A stretch of 50,455 nt of DNA from Cryobacterium lactosi (GCF_004403945.1 NZ_SOHM01000048.1:517-50971), one strand, 5' to 3'; positions 25,167-33,980 are shown, numbered from the stretch's first letter. Numbers and translations: made by a program. Notes: a model not told the origin generated them from the sequence alone.

Positions 25167-26756
25167 TTACAGGTCCGGCAGGAACTGCAACCAGGCCACC
25201 CGGCGCTCGCCGCGAGGATCGGATTCCACCCGGTCCTCCTCGTCGAAGATCAGGGTCAGGCGGTCGCCCTCGGTGTACGCCGGCCAGTCCGGCCCGGTGA
25301 GGCCGGTGGCCGCAAAGCGCAGCCAGTGCGCGCGCATCCGGTCGCCGGTGCGCAGGAAACTCGCGCGACCGCCCAGGGCCGTGAGCCTGCGCAGCTGCCG
25401 GTCAGTGCTCGATGTGGACAGGGCGAGCAATTCGAGCCCGTGGGTGGCGTCGTAGCCGAGCAGGCGCAGCAGCCGGGGAGCCAGGTCGAAGCGGTAGAGG
25501 TAGACCGGGGCTGACCGGGAATGCAGCTCGGCGACCTGCACGCTGGGGAACCAGAACGCGTAGTCACCGCCGAAGTCCACTTCGGCGCGCAGGGCCGGCA
25601 GGGCCGAGTACACCGCCCGCATGCCCTCATGTGAGCCGGGCGGGGCCTCGTCGAAGAGCGACTGGATGCGGGGGATCGAGCGCGGCAGGATGTCGATCCG
25701 GCCGCGGAACATCGAGCCCTCCCGGTCGTTGGTGCCGATGATCAGCGGAACTGGATGCGCGTGGCCACGTCGGAAGGCGTCCAGGGGGCGTTCGGGCAGA
25801 AAGCTGCCATCGACGACGGGGGCCATGCAGAAGGTGCCAGGGTCGACATCCGGGGTGCGCTGCTGCAGCACGAGGGCGGCCCGCACCAGGGCCGGCCACG
25901 TTACCGTGTCGAGCAGCTCGGCGGCCGGGCGCCGCCCACCGGCCAGCTCCGGAGCGCGGCCCTGCCGCAGCACTTCGATGAACTCGGCGGCCCAGCGGCC
26001 GGCCAGGGCGGGGGTGTACGCGGCGTTCGACGGCGGGCTCTGGGCGATGGCCCGGGCGAACAGGCCGCGAGCGGCGGGCGTGGCGAGCAGCGTCACCACG
26101 GCGTTGCCGCCGGCGGACTCGCCGATCACAGTCACGTTCGCCGGGTCGCCGCCGAACGAGCGGATGTTGTCCCGCACCCATTCCAGGGCGGCGACCTGGT
26201 CACGCAAGCCGAGGTTGCTCTCGAAGGTGCGGGTGCGGGTGCTGAACCGGCTGAAGTCGAGGTAGCCGAGGGCGCCCAGCCGGTAGTTGAGGGCGACGTA
26301 GACCGTACGGCCGCTTTGTACGATGGTGTGGCTGCGCTCGGTGAAGTCCTGCGCCGACCCGGAGGTGTAGCCGCCGCCGTGGACGTAGACCATCACCGGG
26401 AGGTCCACGTCCTGCGGCCGCCCGGTGGGCCGCTGCACGTTGAGGGTGAGGCAGTCCTCGCCCATCCGGGTGCGACGGCTGACGCCCTTGAACTGGCTGC
26501 CCCGGTCCTGCGGTGCGACGGGCCCGAACCTGGTTGCATCGCGGACGCCCGTCCACGGGGTCACCGGCCGGGGTGCGCGGAACCGCAGCGGCCCGACCGG
26601 CGGGGCCGCGTAGGGGATGTCGCGCCACGTCTGCACACCAGCGACGGGTCTGCTGCCGCGCACCAGGCCGCCGGTGACGCGCACCTCGAGAGGCCAGTGC
26701 TCGGGTGCGGATGCCGTGTGCTGGGCCGGGGCAGTTTCCGGCAGAGGGTGGAACAT
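25167..26756 (-). CDS. Type B carboxylesterase
   Basis: This 529-residue alpha/beta-hydrolase belongs to the carboxylesterase/cholinesterase family. N-terminal landmarks are GLVRG, FRDIPYA-like WRDIPYAAPPVGPLRF and EDCLTLNVQRP. The oxyanion-hole HGGGY is at 126-130 and the nucleophile S214 lies in GESAGGNAV. The acid and histidine lie in the C-terminal half (for example THGLEL). No signal peptide is apparent, so it is probably cytoplasmic. It hydrolyses esters of unknown identity. It converges with the HxlR gene and is followed upstream on the same strand by a flavodoxin-fold reductase gene; the 55-bp gap could allow co-transcription. Confidence 0.92.
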   Translation of the reverse strand: MFHPLPETAPAQHTASAPEHWPLEVRVTGGLVRGSRPVAGVQTWRDIPYAAPPVGPLRFRAPRPVTPWTGVRDATRFGPVAPQDRGSQFKGVSRRTRMGEDCLTLNVQRPTGRPQDVDLPVMVYVHGGGYTSGSAQDFTERSHTIVQSGRTVYVALNYRLGALGYLDFSRFSTRTRTFESNLGLRDQVAALEWVRDNIRSFGGDPANVTVIGESAGGNAVVTLLATPAARGLFARAIAQSPPSNAAYTPALAGRWAAEFIEVLRQGRAPELAGGRRPAAELLDTVTWPALVRAALVLQQRTPDVDPGTFCMAPVVDGSFLPERPLDAFRRGHAHPVPLIIGTNDREGSMFRGRIDILPRSIPRIQSLFDEAPPGSHEGMRAVYSALPALRAEVDFGGDYAFWFPSVQVAELHSRSAPVYLYRFDLAPRLLRLLGYDATHGLELLALSTSSTDRQLRRLTALGGRASFLRTGDRMRAHWLRFAATGLTGPDWPAYTEGDRLTLIFDEEDRVESDPRGERRVAWLQFLPDL

Positions 26757-26811
26757 CGGGTATCCCTCCTGCCCCGTTGCTCGCCCGGGGCCTGTCGTCT
26801 CCTCGCGGTGG

Positions 26812-27552
26812 TTACGGATTCGGTTCGAACCCGAAGCGTTCGCCGGCGTCCCACTCGCGGCGCAGATTGCCGTAGGCGGGGATACCGCGGTTGGCCTTGA
26901 GGATCGCGGCCAGGTGCATCAGGTTCCAGGTCATGAACGTGGTGTTGCGGTTGGTGAACTCGTTGTCGGGACCGCCGGAGCCGGCATCCAGATAGCTCGG
27001 CCCCGGACCGATCTCGCCGATCCAACCGGCATCCGCTGCGGGCGGGATCGTGTAGCCGATGTGCTGCAGGCTGTAGAGGATGTTGGACGAACAATGCTTC
27101 ACGCCGTCCTCGTTGCCGGTGACGATGGCGCCGCCCACCTTGCCGTAGTAGATGTACTGGCCCTTGTCGTTGTATTCGCCCGACATCGCGTAGAGCCGCT
27201 CGATGATGCGCTTGGTGACCGAGCTGTTGTCGCCGAGCCAGATCGGTCCGCCGATCACCAGGATGTCGGCGGCGGCGACCTTGTCGAACAGCGCGGGCCA
27301 GGCATCCGTGGCCCAGCCATGCGTAGTCATGTCGGGGTAGACGCCGGTGGCGATGTCGTGGTCGATGGCGCGGATGACCTCGACGTGCACGCCCTGTTCG
27401 CGCATGAGGCGAGCGCTGAGGGTGATGATGCCCTGCGTGTTGCTGATCTCCGGGCTGCGTTTGAGGGTGCAGTTGATGAACAGGGCGCGCAGGCCCTGGT
27501 ACTCGAATGAGGCCTGCGTGTTCCTGGTCGTGTGCGCCATGGGGGCAGTCAA
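26812..27552 (-). CDS. NADPH-dependent FMN reductase/flavodoxin-fold protein
   Basis: This 246-residue flavodoxin-fold protein is of the NAD(P)H-dependent FMN reductase group. The first strand and phosphate loop are ALFINCTLKRSPEISNTQG (about 23-41). The second FMN contact is ILVIGGPIWLGDNSS, and KVGGAIVTGNEDG matches the third. It should bind FMN and reduce flavin, quinone or azo-type substrates. The true start may be the ATG four codons in (27540, beginning MAHTTRN). It is upstream of and on the same strand as the esterase gene. Confidence 0.88.
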   Translation of the reverse strand: MTAPMAHTTRNTQASFEYQGLRALFINCTLKRSPEISNTQGIITLSARLMREQGVHVEVIRAIDHDIATGVYPDMTTHGWATDAWPALFDKVAAADILVIGGPIWLGDNSSVTKRIIERLYAMSGEYNDKGQYIYYGKVGGAIVTGNEDGVKHCSSNILYSLQHIGYTIPPAADAGWIGEIGPGPSYLDAGSGGPDNEFTNRNTTFMTWNLMHLAAILKANRGIPAYGNLRREWDAGERFGFEPNP

Positions 27553-27624
27553 GCACCGGCCCGATGCCCCGTCTAGGCCGCCGCGGATGCCTCCCGTGAG
27601 TTCATTTTGTTCAGACGAAACGTT

Positions 27625-28806
27625 TCAGGTGCGCTGTGGGCGCGGGGCGAACCGGCGGGCCAGGAACAAGACCGGCACCAGCAGCGCCATCGGCAGCAGG
27701 AACGCCTGGGCAAGGCCGGTGGTGTCCGCGAGCAGGCCCACCAGCACGGCGCCGAGCACCGCCCCGGCATAGTTGAACAGGTTGACCCTGGCGATCACCT
27801 CGTCGCTGCGGGCCTCGTGCAGGTCGCCGGCGGCGCTGAACGCCAGAGGCACCAGGGCGCCCACCCCGAACCCGGCCAGGGCGAAGCCGGCCACGGCGGC
27901 CCAGGTGGCGGGAACCATCGCGACGAGCAGGCAGCCCAGGATCGCAAGTGCCGTGGTGCATGCGGCAAGAACCACCCGGCCGAACCGGCGCACCAGCAGG
28001 TCGGCGCCGATGCGGGTGACCAGGATGGCGGCCTGGTAGGCGGCATACCCCAGTGGCGCAATCGCGGCGCCGGTGAGCAGCACGTCGTGCAGATACACGG
28101 TGCTCCAGGTGCTCACCGCGGAATCGACGACGAACGCCGCAAGCACCACGGTGCCGAACAGGGCGATGCCGCGCCCTGGCAGCTTGCCGTGGGGCGCCGC
28201 ATCCGGGGCCGGGGTCAGCTTGGTCAGCCGGGGGTCGAAGCCGCGCACCCCCGCGATCGCGATCGCGAGGGCCACAACGGCGCCCGCCACCAGGGCGATA
28301 CTCGCGTTCGCCGCTGTGCCGGCCACGGCGGACATCAGCAGGGCACCGACGATGGCGGCGCCGGTGTACCAGGCGAAGAACCCGGCCATCACGGAGACGC
28401 CCACGCGCTGCTGCACGAGAACGCCCTGCATGGCGCCGGCGGCGTCGACGATGCCCAGTCCCGCGCCGTAGATCGCGAACGCGGCGATGAACGCCGGCAG
28501 CCCCACCGGCGAGGCGATCAACGGCAGGGCGACGGCTTCGAGCAGCAAACCCACCACCAGGGCCACCCGGCTACCCCAGCGCAAGGCCAGCCTGTCGGCC
28601 AGCAACGAACCGCCGGCGGCCGAGAGGCAGACCAACAGCACGATCAGCGACACCACGGTGTCGTCGATGCCGTACCGGGTCTTGAGGTTGGGAAGGGAGG
28701 TGACCACCACGGCATAGCCGAAACCCTGAGCGGCGTAACTGGCGCTCACCGCCACCCGGGAGCGCCGAATGCTGACCGGTGAGTTGATGATCGTCGGTGC
28801 GCTCAT
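27625..28806 (-). CDS. MFS transporter
   Basis: This 393-residue major facilitator protein has about 12 helices. Landmarks are the conserved first-loop LADRLALRWGSRVALVVGLL (motif A-like, after helix 2) and the repeated VRRFGRVVLAACTTALAI loop after the midpoint. It is similar in style to YbjJ-type transporters. The substrate is unknown. The ATG at 28806 is preferred over the longer open frame because GGAG lies 8 nt upstream and the hydrophobic core begins soon after. Its start overlaps the stop of an upstream open reading frame that looks like a gene remnant, suggesting that it was once the second gene of an operon. Confidence 0.88.
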   Translation of the reverse strand: MSAPTIINSPVSIRRSRVAVSASYAAQGFGYAVVVTSLPNLKTRYGIDDTVVSLIVLLVCLSAAGGSLLADRLALRWGSRVALVVGLLLEAVALPLIASPVGLPAFIAAFAIYGAGLGIVDAAGAMQGVLVQQRVGVSVMAGFFAWYTGAAIVGALLMSAVAGTAANASIALVAGAVVALAIAIAGVRGFDPRLTKLTPAPDAAPHGKLPGRGIALFGTVVLAAFVVDSAVSTWSTVYLHDVLLTGAAIAPLGYAAYQAAILVTRIGADLLVRRFGRVVLAACTTALAILGCLLVAMVPATWAAVAGFALAGFGVGALVPLAFSAAGDLHEARSDEVIARVNLFNYAGAVLGAVLVGLLADTTGLAQAFLLPMALLVPVLFLARRFAPRPQRT

Positions 28807-28958
28807 ACGGTCGGCTCCAGTTCGGGGTGGGAACGCACGACGCCGAAGGCTTCGTGGGGGAACTCCAGGGTGTGGGTCATGTCGGCGGAGAGGAGTGCGG
28901 CGTTGAGAAAATGCCTGTGGTGCGAGGTGAAGAAGACCCCCGCTCCGCACCGAGCGAG
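28803..28958 (-). pseudogene. Gene remnant coupled to the MFS gene
   Basis: An open frame of 51 codons, without a good start, ends in TGA that overlaps the MFS ATG in the ATGA style used by intact operons in this window. The residues look protein-like (VFFTSHHRHFLNAALL, THTLEFPHEAFGVV). The frame is closed by an in-frame TGA at 28961-28959. The family is not recognised; the SHxRxFLNA stretch faintly recalls the end of ABC-F ATPases, but this is weak. The rest of the gap 28959-29166 holds no gene that I can see. Confidence 0.4.
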
Positions 28959-29166
28959 TCATCGTTGGCGCTGCGCCGATAGTACAGGGCGCGGGCCCCG
29001 GAGGGCTGCAGCATGCCCCGTGTTCAGATGTCACCTCACGCAGAACCGTGGCAGCCGCGTGCTGGCAGTGAGCGGCACCGCGCTCATCCAGTGGCTGCCG
29101 GGCGCGCCGACAACCGGCCGCAGACGATTTCGCCCGACAGCCGGTTGTTGGTTCAGCTCGCAGGGT

Positions 29167-30858
29167 CTAGCTCACGCCTGACTCCAGGGGTGAACCGGAG
29201 TGCCGGCGGTGATGGGTGCCCAGCAGGAGCAGCAGCATCCCGGCCGCGAAGGGAAGGGCTGCGAGGCTGAGGAGAAACGCGGAGTCGGCGCCGGTGGTGG
29301 CCAGGGCCGTCGCCGAGCTTGCCGTGCTGCTCAACGTGCCCTGTGTTGCCGAACCGACAGGCGATCCGGCGTTGACCGGTGTCACGGTGGGGGTAACCGG
29401 TGCAACCGGGCTGACCGGGCTGACCGGGCTGACCGGCGTGACGGGCGTGACCGGGGTCACGGGTGTCACCGGAGCCACCGGAACCGTGGTGGTGGTTCCT
29501 GTGGTGGTGGAGTCGCCGAGAACGGAGATGGCATTGCCGGTTACGGCGACGGGGATCTCGGGTTCGATGACCGCCTGGGTGCCGCCGAGTGCGCTGTTGC
29601 TTCCGTCGGTGCTCGGGTCGGTACCGGTGGTGCCGCCGGTGGTGCCGGCAGTCGGCTCCGTGGTGGCTGTGGTGGTGGAGTCGCCGAGGACGGAGATGGC
29701 GTTGCCGGTTACGGCGACGGGGATGACGGGTTCGATGATCGCCTGGGTGCCGCCGAGTGCGCTGTTGCTTCCGTCGGTGCTGGGGGCGGTGTCGGTGGTG
29801 CCGGCGGTCGGTTCCGTTGTGGTTCCGGTGGTTCCGGCGGTGGTGGTGTCGCCGAGGACGGAGATGGCGTTGCCGGTTACGGCGACGGGGATGACGGGTT
29901 CGATGATCGCCTGGGTGCCGCCGAGGGCGCTGTCGCTTCCGTCGGTGCTCGGGTCGGTACCGGTGGTGCCGGTTGTCGGCTCGGTGGTGATGGTTCCAGT
30001 GGTGGTGGAGTCGCCGAGGACGGAGATGGCGTTGCCGGTTACGGCGACGGGGATGACGGGTTCGATGATCGCCTGGGTGCCGCCGAGTGCGCTGTTGCTT
30101 CCGTCGGTGCTGGGGGCGGTGTCGGTGGTGCCGGCGGTCGGTTCCGTTGTGGTTCCGGTGGTTCCGGCGGTGGTGGTGTCGCCGAGGACGGAGATGGCGT
30201 TGCCGGTTACGGCGACGGGGATGACGGGTTCGATGATCGCCTGGGTGCCGCCGAGGGCGCTGTCGCTTCCGTCGGTGCTCGGGTCGGTACCGGTGGTGCC
30301 GGTTGTCGGCTCGGTGGTGATGGTTCCAGTGGTGGTGGAGTCGCCGAGGACGGAGACGGCGTTGCCGGTTACGGCGACGGGGATGACGGGTTCGATGATC
30401 GCCTGGGTGCCGCCGAGGGTGCTGTCGCTTCCGTCGGTGCTCGGGGCGGTTTCGGTGGTGTCGGCGGTCGGCTCCGTGGTGGTGCCGGTTGTGGTGGAGT
30501 CGCCGAGAACAGAGATGGCGTTGCCGGTCACGGCGACGGGGATCTCGGGTTCGATGACCGCCTGGGTGCCGCCGAGGATGCTGTCGCTTCCGTCGGTGCT
30601 AGGGCTCGTCCCCCCGTCGCCCGTGGGCTGAGCGGATGCTGCGGTATCCGAACTGGACGAATCTCCGACGACCGAGATGGCATTTCCGGCCACTGTGACC
30701 GGAAGAGCAGTCTCGATCACCGCTTGGGTGCCGGACACGATCCCGTCGGTTCCCGAGGTGGACGGTGCTTCGGCAGCGTGGGCAACACTGGCGCCGATGA
30801 CCGAGAGGCCCCCGACGAGGAGGGCACAGTAGAGGCCCTTTTTGACGAACGAGTACAT
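29167..30858 (-). CDS. Surface protein with eight chaplin-like repeats and LAxTG anchor
   Basis: This is a secreted 563-residue protein. The ATG at 30858 is preceded by AAGGAG and gives a signal peptide (MYSFVKKGLYCALLVGG, cleavage near AHA). Eight repeats of about 53-56 residues follow, each with a chaplin-like core GGTQAIIEPVIPVAVTGNA then ISVLGDS, separated by Thr/Gly/Asp-rich linkers (PSTDGSDS). A Pro-Val/Thr/Ser tract (VTPVTPVSPVSPV) precedes a C-terminal sorting signal: LATTG, a hydrophobic helix and a basic tail (HHRRH). Chaplins are amyloid-forming surface proteins of actinomycetes. Here the core lacks the usual cysteines. It is probably sortase-anchored and coats the cell. The repeat DNA contains a perfect 330-bp duplication. 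Confidence 0.85.
   Translation of the reverse strand: MYSFVKKGLYCALLVGGLSVIGASVAHAAEAPSTSGTDGIVSGTQAVIETALPVTVAGNAISVVGDSSSSDTAASAQPTGDGGTSPSTDGSDSILGGTQAVIEPEIPVAVTGNAISVLGDSTTTGTTTEPTADTTETAPSTDGSDSTLGGTQAIIEPVIPVAVTGNAVSVLGDSTTTGTITTEPTTGTTGTDPSTDGSDSALGGTQAIIEPVIPVAVTGNAISVLGDTTTAGTTGTTTEPTAGTTDTAPSTDGSNSALGGTQAIIEPVIPVAVTGNAISVLGDSTTTGTITTEPTTGTTGTDPSTDGSDSALGGTQAIIEPVIPVAVTGNAISVLGDTTTAGTTGTTTEPTAGTTDTAPSTDGSNSALGGTQAIIEPVIPVAVTGNAISVLGDSTTTATTEPTAGTTGGTTGTDPSTDGSNSALGGTQAVIEPEIPVAVTGNAISVLGDSTTTGTTTTVPVAPVTPVTPVTPVTPVSPVSPVSPVAPVTPTVTPVNAGSPVGSATQGTLSSTASSATALATTGADSAFLLSLAALPFAAGMLLLLLGTHHRRHSGSPLESGVS
29669..30355. repeat. Perfect 330-bp tandem duplication in the chaplin-like gene
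   Basis: By eye, 29669-30025 and 29999-30355 are identical at an offset of 330 bp (two protein repeats, 110 codons). The match ends at a T/C difference at 30026 versus 30356. Outside this block neighbouring repeat units differ at several positions, so the duplication is recent or maintained by gene conversion. The length stays in frame. Confidence 0.9.
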
Positions 30859-30941
30859 GGTTGTGCTCCTTGAGTAGTTGATGGTGTGTTCCCCAAAGGG
30901 AACGGTGGTCGCGATCTGCGAGAACTCAGCAGCGCGACCCA

Positions 30942-31862
30942 TCAACCAGGAGTGGACCCGGGGTCGAACGAGGGGGCGGACGGAAGCTCGTCGCTGGAGG
31001 GCAGCAACGAGTGAAAACGCATCGCCGGTGCGGGCACGATGCCGACTGGGAGCACGGTGGCGGCGCTCGGGCCGCTCCCCGAGCCGGCACCACCGGCCGA
31101 GCTGCCGGATGACCCGGGCAGGACAGCCGAGGTGAAGGGCTCTCCGACCGGCAGAACCGGCGCGGTGGGCTGATGCGAACTGGTCAGCAGGGGAATGTCA
31201 GCTGCCTCGACGCCGTCAAAGACCGTCCGGCTGGCCGTAGTGCTCAGCGCGCCACGGTCAAACCGGGAGCTGGTGACCACAGGCTCAGCGGACAGCGGCG
31301 GCTCCTGGACCAGGGGCTGGATCGTCCCGGCCCCGGCATTCATCGCTGGGGTGGACGGTCTCAGAACCGGGTCAAGCACGGAGGCAGAGTGGCTGACCGG
31401 CGGGGTGACGACGTCGATCACCGGGGTCACGACGGTGTCGAGCACAGGGGCCACGACCTGATCCACAACCGGTTCGAGAACGGGCTGAGCGAGCGGTTCG
31501 ACCACGCCGGCGACGACCGGAGTGGCTACATTGTCGACAACCGGGACAGCGGCCACTGCGCCGGTCAGGTCGCTGTCAACGGCGTCCAAGATCTCGGCCA
31601 CCTCGGCCGGCGCCGGCGCGCGAACGATGCCAGCGACGGTTTCGACGTGTCCGTCAACCGAGTCGACGACGGGAGACGCCGTGCCCAACAGCCCACCCAG
31701 AAGCGAGTCGTCGCTACTGGACGCCTGAGAAGTCGGGGTTGAAGCGGATGCTGAGACCGGTGCGGAGAGGATGTCGACCAGCAGCCACCCGCCGGCCGCC
31801 ACGACGGCTGCGGTCAGGATGCGCGCGGCAATGAATCGATTGAACTGATGCTGTCGATCCAC
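30942..31862 (-). CDS. Exported Val/Pro-rich repetitive protein
   Basis: This protein of about 306 residues has an N-terminal hydrophobic segment (ILTAAVVAAGGWLLVDIL) acting as signal or anchor. A long region (about 60-165) consists of short periodic units built on PVV/PVL/PVID spaced every 4-8 residues (VVDNVATPVVAGVVEPLAQ, PVLDTVVTPVIDVV). A low-complexity Ser/Gly/Pro tail follows. No catalytic motif or known family is seen. The GTG at 31862 is chosen over 31871 because AAGGGG then sits 9 nt upstream. It is directly upstream of and on the same strand as the chaplin-like gene (83-bp gap), so both may be surface-coat components. The function is unknown. Confidence 0.75.
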   Translation of the reverse strand: MDRQHQFNRFIAARILTAAVVAAGGWLLVDILSAPVSASASTPTSQASSSDDSLLGGLLGTASPVVDSVDGHVETVAGIVRAPAPAEVAEILDAVDSDLTGAVAAVPVVDNVATPVVAGVVEPLAQPVLEPVVDQVVAPVLDTVVTPVIDVVTPPVSHSASVLDPVLRPSTPAMNAGAGTIQPLVQEPPLSAEPVVTSSRFDRGALSTTASRTVFDGVEAADIPLLTSSHQPTAPVLPVGEPFTSAVLPGSSGSSAGGAGSGSGPSAATVLPVGIVPAPAMRFHSLLPSSDELPSAPSFDPGSTPG

Positions 31863-32035
31863 TGCGCCCACCCCCTTGGTGCGTGTCGTCTTGCTTCAGC
31901 GAACCACACGGCGACCGGGAAGTCGAGCAAATGTGCACAACTTATCGTCTGCTCGGGCGAGACCGGGCCGTCTGGTCGTCTGCGGTGGCACTCACAACCT
32001 TCCGCATCCGGCCGGGTTGGGGGTTAACTATGGGG

Positions 32036-33421
32036 ATGACTAACGTCCAGCGGCGCATCTTGATCGTCGCCATCCTGTCGTCATTTGTGGCGTTCCTCGA
32101 CGGCTCGATCATCAACGTGGCGCTGCCGGCTATCTCCAGGGAACTCGGCGGTGGCCTGCCGCTGCAGCAGTGGGTGGTCGACGGGTACCTGCTCAGCCTG
32201 GGTGCGCTGATCCTCGTGGCCGGCTCACTGTCGGACACGTTCGGCCGGGTGCGGGTGCTGCGCGCCGGCCTGATCTGGTTCGGCATCACGTCGCTGGCCT
32301 GCGGGCTCGCTCCCACCGGTGAGATCCTCGTGATCGCCCGGCTGCTCCAGGGAGTCGCGGCCGCGCTGCTGGTGCCGAGTTCGCTGGCCCTGATCACCTC
32401 CGCGTTCAGCGGCGTCGCGCAAGGCAAGGCCATCGGCGCCTGGACCGGCTGGACCGGGGTCGCGGGTATCGCCGGCCCGCTGCTCGGCGGCATCCTGGTG
32501 GATTCGGTGAGCTGGCGGCTGGTCTTCTTCATCAACGTCATCCCGATCGCGGTCACCCTGGTCCTGCTGCGCCGCGTGGAGGACCCGGCCCGGCCCGCCG
32601 CCGGCGCCCGGGTGGACGTGCTCGGTGCCTGCCTGGCCGTGGTGGGGCTGGGCGGGCCGGTCTTCGCCCTGATCGAACAGGGCCGGTTCGGCTGGGGCAG
32701 CCCGGTCGTCTACCTCCCGATGGCGATCGGACTCGCCTCGTTTGCCGCTTTCCTGTGGTGGGAGGCGCGGGCGCCGCAGCCGATGATGCCGCTCGGCCTG
32801 TTCAAGGTGCGCAACTTCGCCGTGGGCAACATCGCCACCGTCGGCATCTACGCCGCGCTCAACCTGGGCTTCTTCCTCTTCGCGCTTTACCTGCAGGAGG
32901 TCGGCGGCTTCTCCGCCACCCTCGCCGGTCTTGCCGGCATTCCGGCTACCGTGATGATGCTGCTCTTCGCCACCCTCTTCGGCACCTTGGCCGGCCGGTA
33001 CGGTCCGCGGTTGTTCATGACGATCGGTCCGTTCGTGGCCGGCGCCGGGTTCCTGCTGGTGACCACGGCTGTACCTCCGGTCAATTTCCTGCTGCAGGTG
33101 CTGCCCGGGATCGTCCTGGTGGGCCTGGGCCTGGCGATTACGGTGGCACCGCTCACCGCGGCCGTGCTTGGCTCGATCCACCCCGGTCAGGCGGGCATCG
33201 GTTCGGCGATCAACAACGCCGTGGCCCGCGTGGCCGGCCTGGTGGCGATCGCGATGACCGGCACTATCGTCGGATCCACCCTCGATGTCGCCGGCTTCCA
33301 GCGCGCGATGGTCGTGGTGGCCGGATTGATGTTCGTGGGCGGCATCGTCTCCTGGCTGGGCATCCGTACGGCCCTGCCCACCGCGGATGCGCCGGCCGCG
33401 ACCATCGGGAAACCCGCCTAG
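32036..33421 (+). CDS. DHA2-family MFS drug/multidrug exporter
   Basis: This MFS transporter of about 461 residues has 14 predicted helices of the DHA2 (EmrB/QacA) type. Signatures include FVAFLDGSIINVALPAISREL in helix 1, LQQWVVDGYLLSLGALILVAGSLSDTFGR (motif A region) and GWTGVAGIAGPLLGGILVD (motif C). It probably exports toxic compounds using the proton gradient. The ATG at 32036 follows TTAACT by 6 nt, which fits a leaderless transcript; longer in-frame starts upstream lack support. The YjbR-like gene follows 2 nt after its stop and is probably in the same transcript. Confidence 0.9.
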   Translation: MTNVQRRILIVAILSSFVAFLDGSIINVALPAISRELGGGLPLQQWVVDGYLLSLGALILVAGSLSDTFGRVRVLRAGLIWFGITSLACGLAPTGEILVIARLLQGVAAALLVPSSLALITSAFSGVAQGKAIGAWTGWTGVAGIAGPLLGGILVDSVSWRLVFFINVIPIAVTLVLLRRVEDPARPAAGARVDVLGACLAVVGLGGPVFALIEQGRFGWGSPVVYLPMAIGLASFAAFLWWEARAPQPMMPLGLFKVRNFAVGNIATVGIYAALNLGFFLFALYLQEVGGFSATLAGLAGIPATVMMLLFATLFGTLAGRYGPRLFMTIGPFVAGAGFLLVTTAVPPVNFLLQVLPGIVLVGLGLAITVAPLTAAVLGSIHPGQAGIGSAINNAVARVAGLVAIAMTGTIVGSTLDVAGFQRAMVVVAGLMFVGGIVSWLGIRTALPTADAPAATIGKPA

Positions 33422-33423
33422 CC

Positions 33424-33831
33424 ATGGAACATCCCCGGGTGTTCGACGAGCCGGATGCGGCGCTCGACCGGTTGCGCGCCGTCTGCCTGGCGCTCCCCGA
33501 GGCGGTCGAGGTGCTCGCCTGGGGGCGGCCGACCTTCCGCGCCGGTAAGAAGATCTTCGTCACCGCCGGGGCGAGTATGGACCGGCCGCACAGCTTGGTC
33601 TTCAAGCCGGACCCTGAAGAGCGCCGGGCCCTCGTTCAGGATGCGCGGTTCTTCATCCCGCCGTATTTCGGGCCCGCCGGCTGGCTCGCGCTCGACTTCG
33701 ACTCGCCCCGCACCGACTGGGTGGAGCTGGCCGAACTGGTGGAAACGTCGTATCGACAGGTCGCCCTCAAGCGCCAACTCGTGCAATTGGACCGCTGGAG
33801 GGCCCCTGGCGCACTTGGGGGCTCCAAATAA
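33424..33831 (+). CDS. MmcQ/YjbR family protein
   Basis: This 135-residue protein is of the MmcQ/YjbR (CyaY-like fold) family, with typical motifs CLALPEAVEVLAWGRPTFRAGKKIFV and FIPPYFGPAGWLALDF. The family is often called DNA-binding, but its role is not established. It starts 2 nt after the stop of the exporter gene, so it is probably co-transcribed. Nothing in the sequence indicates a substrate or partner. Confidence 0.88.
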   Translation: MEHPRVFDEPDAALDRLRAVCLALPEAVEVLAWGRPTFRAGKKIFVTAGASMDRPHSLVFKPDPEERRALVQDARFFIPPYFGPAGWLALDFDSPRTDWVELAELVETSYRQVALKRQLVQLDRWRAPGALGGSK

Positions 33832-33883
33832 CTGTTATAGTTTCTAAGTTGTCTTCGAGGGTTTCGATCCTGAAGTCATCACT

Positions 33884-33956
33884 GCGCCCGTAGCTCAACG
33901 GATAGAGCATCTGACTACGGATCAGAAGGTTGGGGGTTCGAATCCCTTCGGGCGCA
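33884..33956 (+). tRNA. tRNA-Arg (anticodon ACG)
   Basis: This is a 73-nt tRNA with acceptor GCGCCCG paired with CGGGCGC, discriminator A, anticodon arm TCTGA-CTACGGA-TCAGA with anticodon ACG at 33917-33919, and T-arm with TTCGAAT. CCA is not encoded. A34 is the substrate of TadA, whose gene lies at 42813-43304, which makes inosine to read CGU/CGC/CGA. A TATAGT -10-like element lies at 33836-33841. Confidence 0.97.
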
Positions 33957-33980
33957 CAGCATATTGAAGCAGCACAGGAG

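Noticed and set aside
29669..30600. Regular repeats resembling a CRISPR array
   Set aside because: Units are about 160-170 bp, coding, and the spacers are themselves repeats; no cas genes are present.
29200..30873. 557-codon and 471-codon plus-strand frames over the repeat gene
   Set aside because: They stay open only because the repeat unit is a multiple of three and GC-rich. The minus-strand product has signal peptide, repeats and sorting signal.
33884..33956. tRNA-Arg as an integration site
   Set aside because: No second copy of the tRNA 3' end and no integrase was seen in the window.
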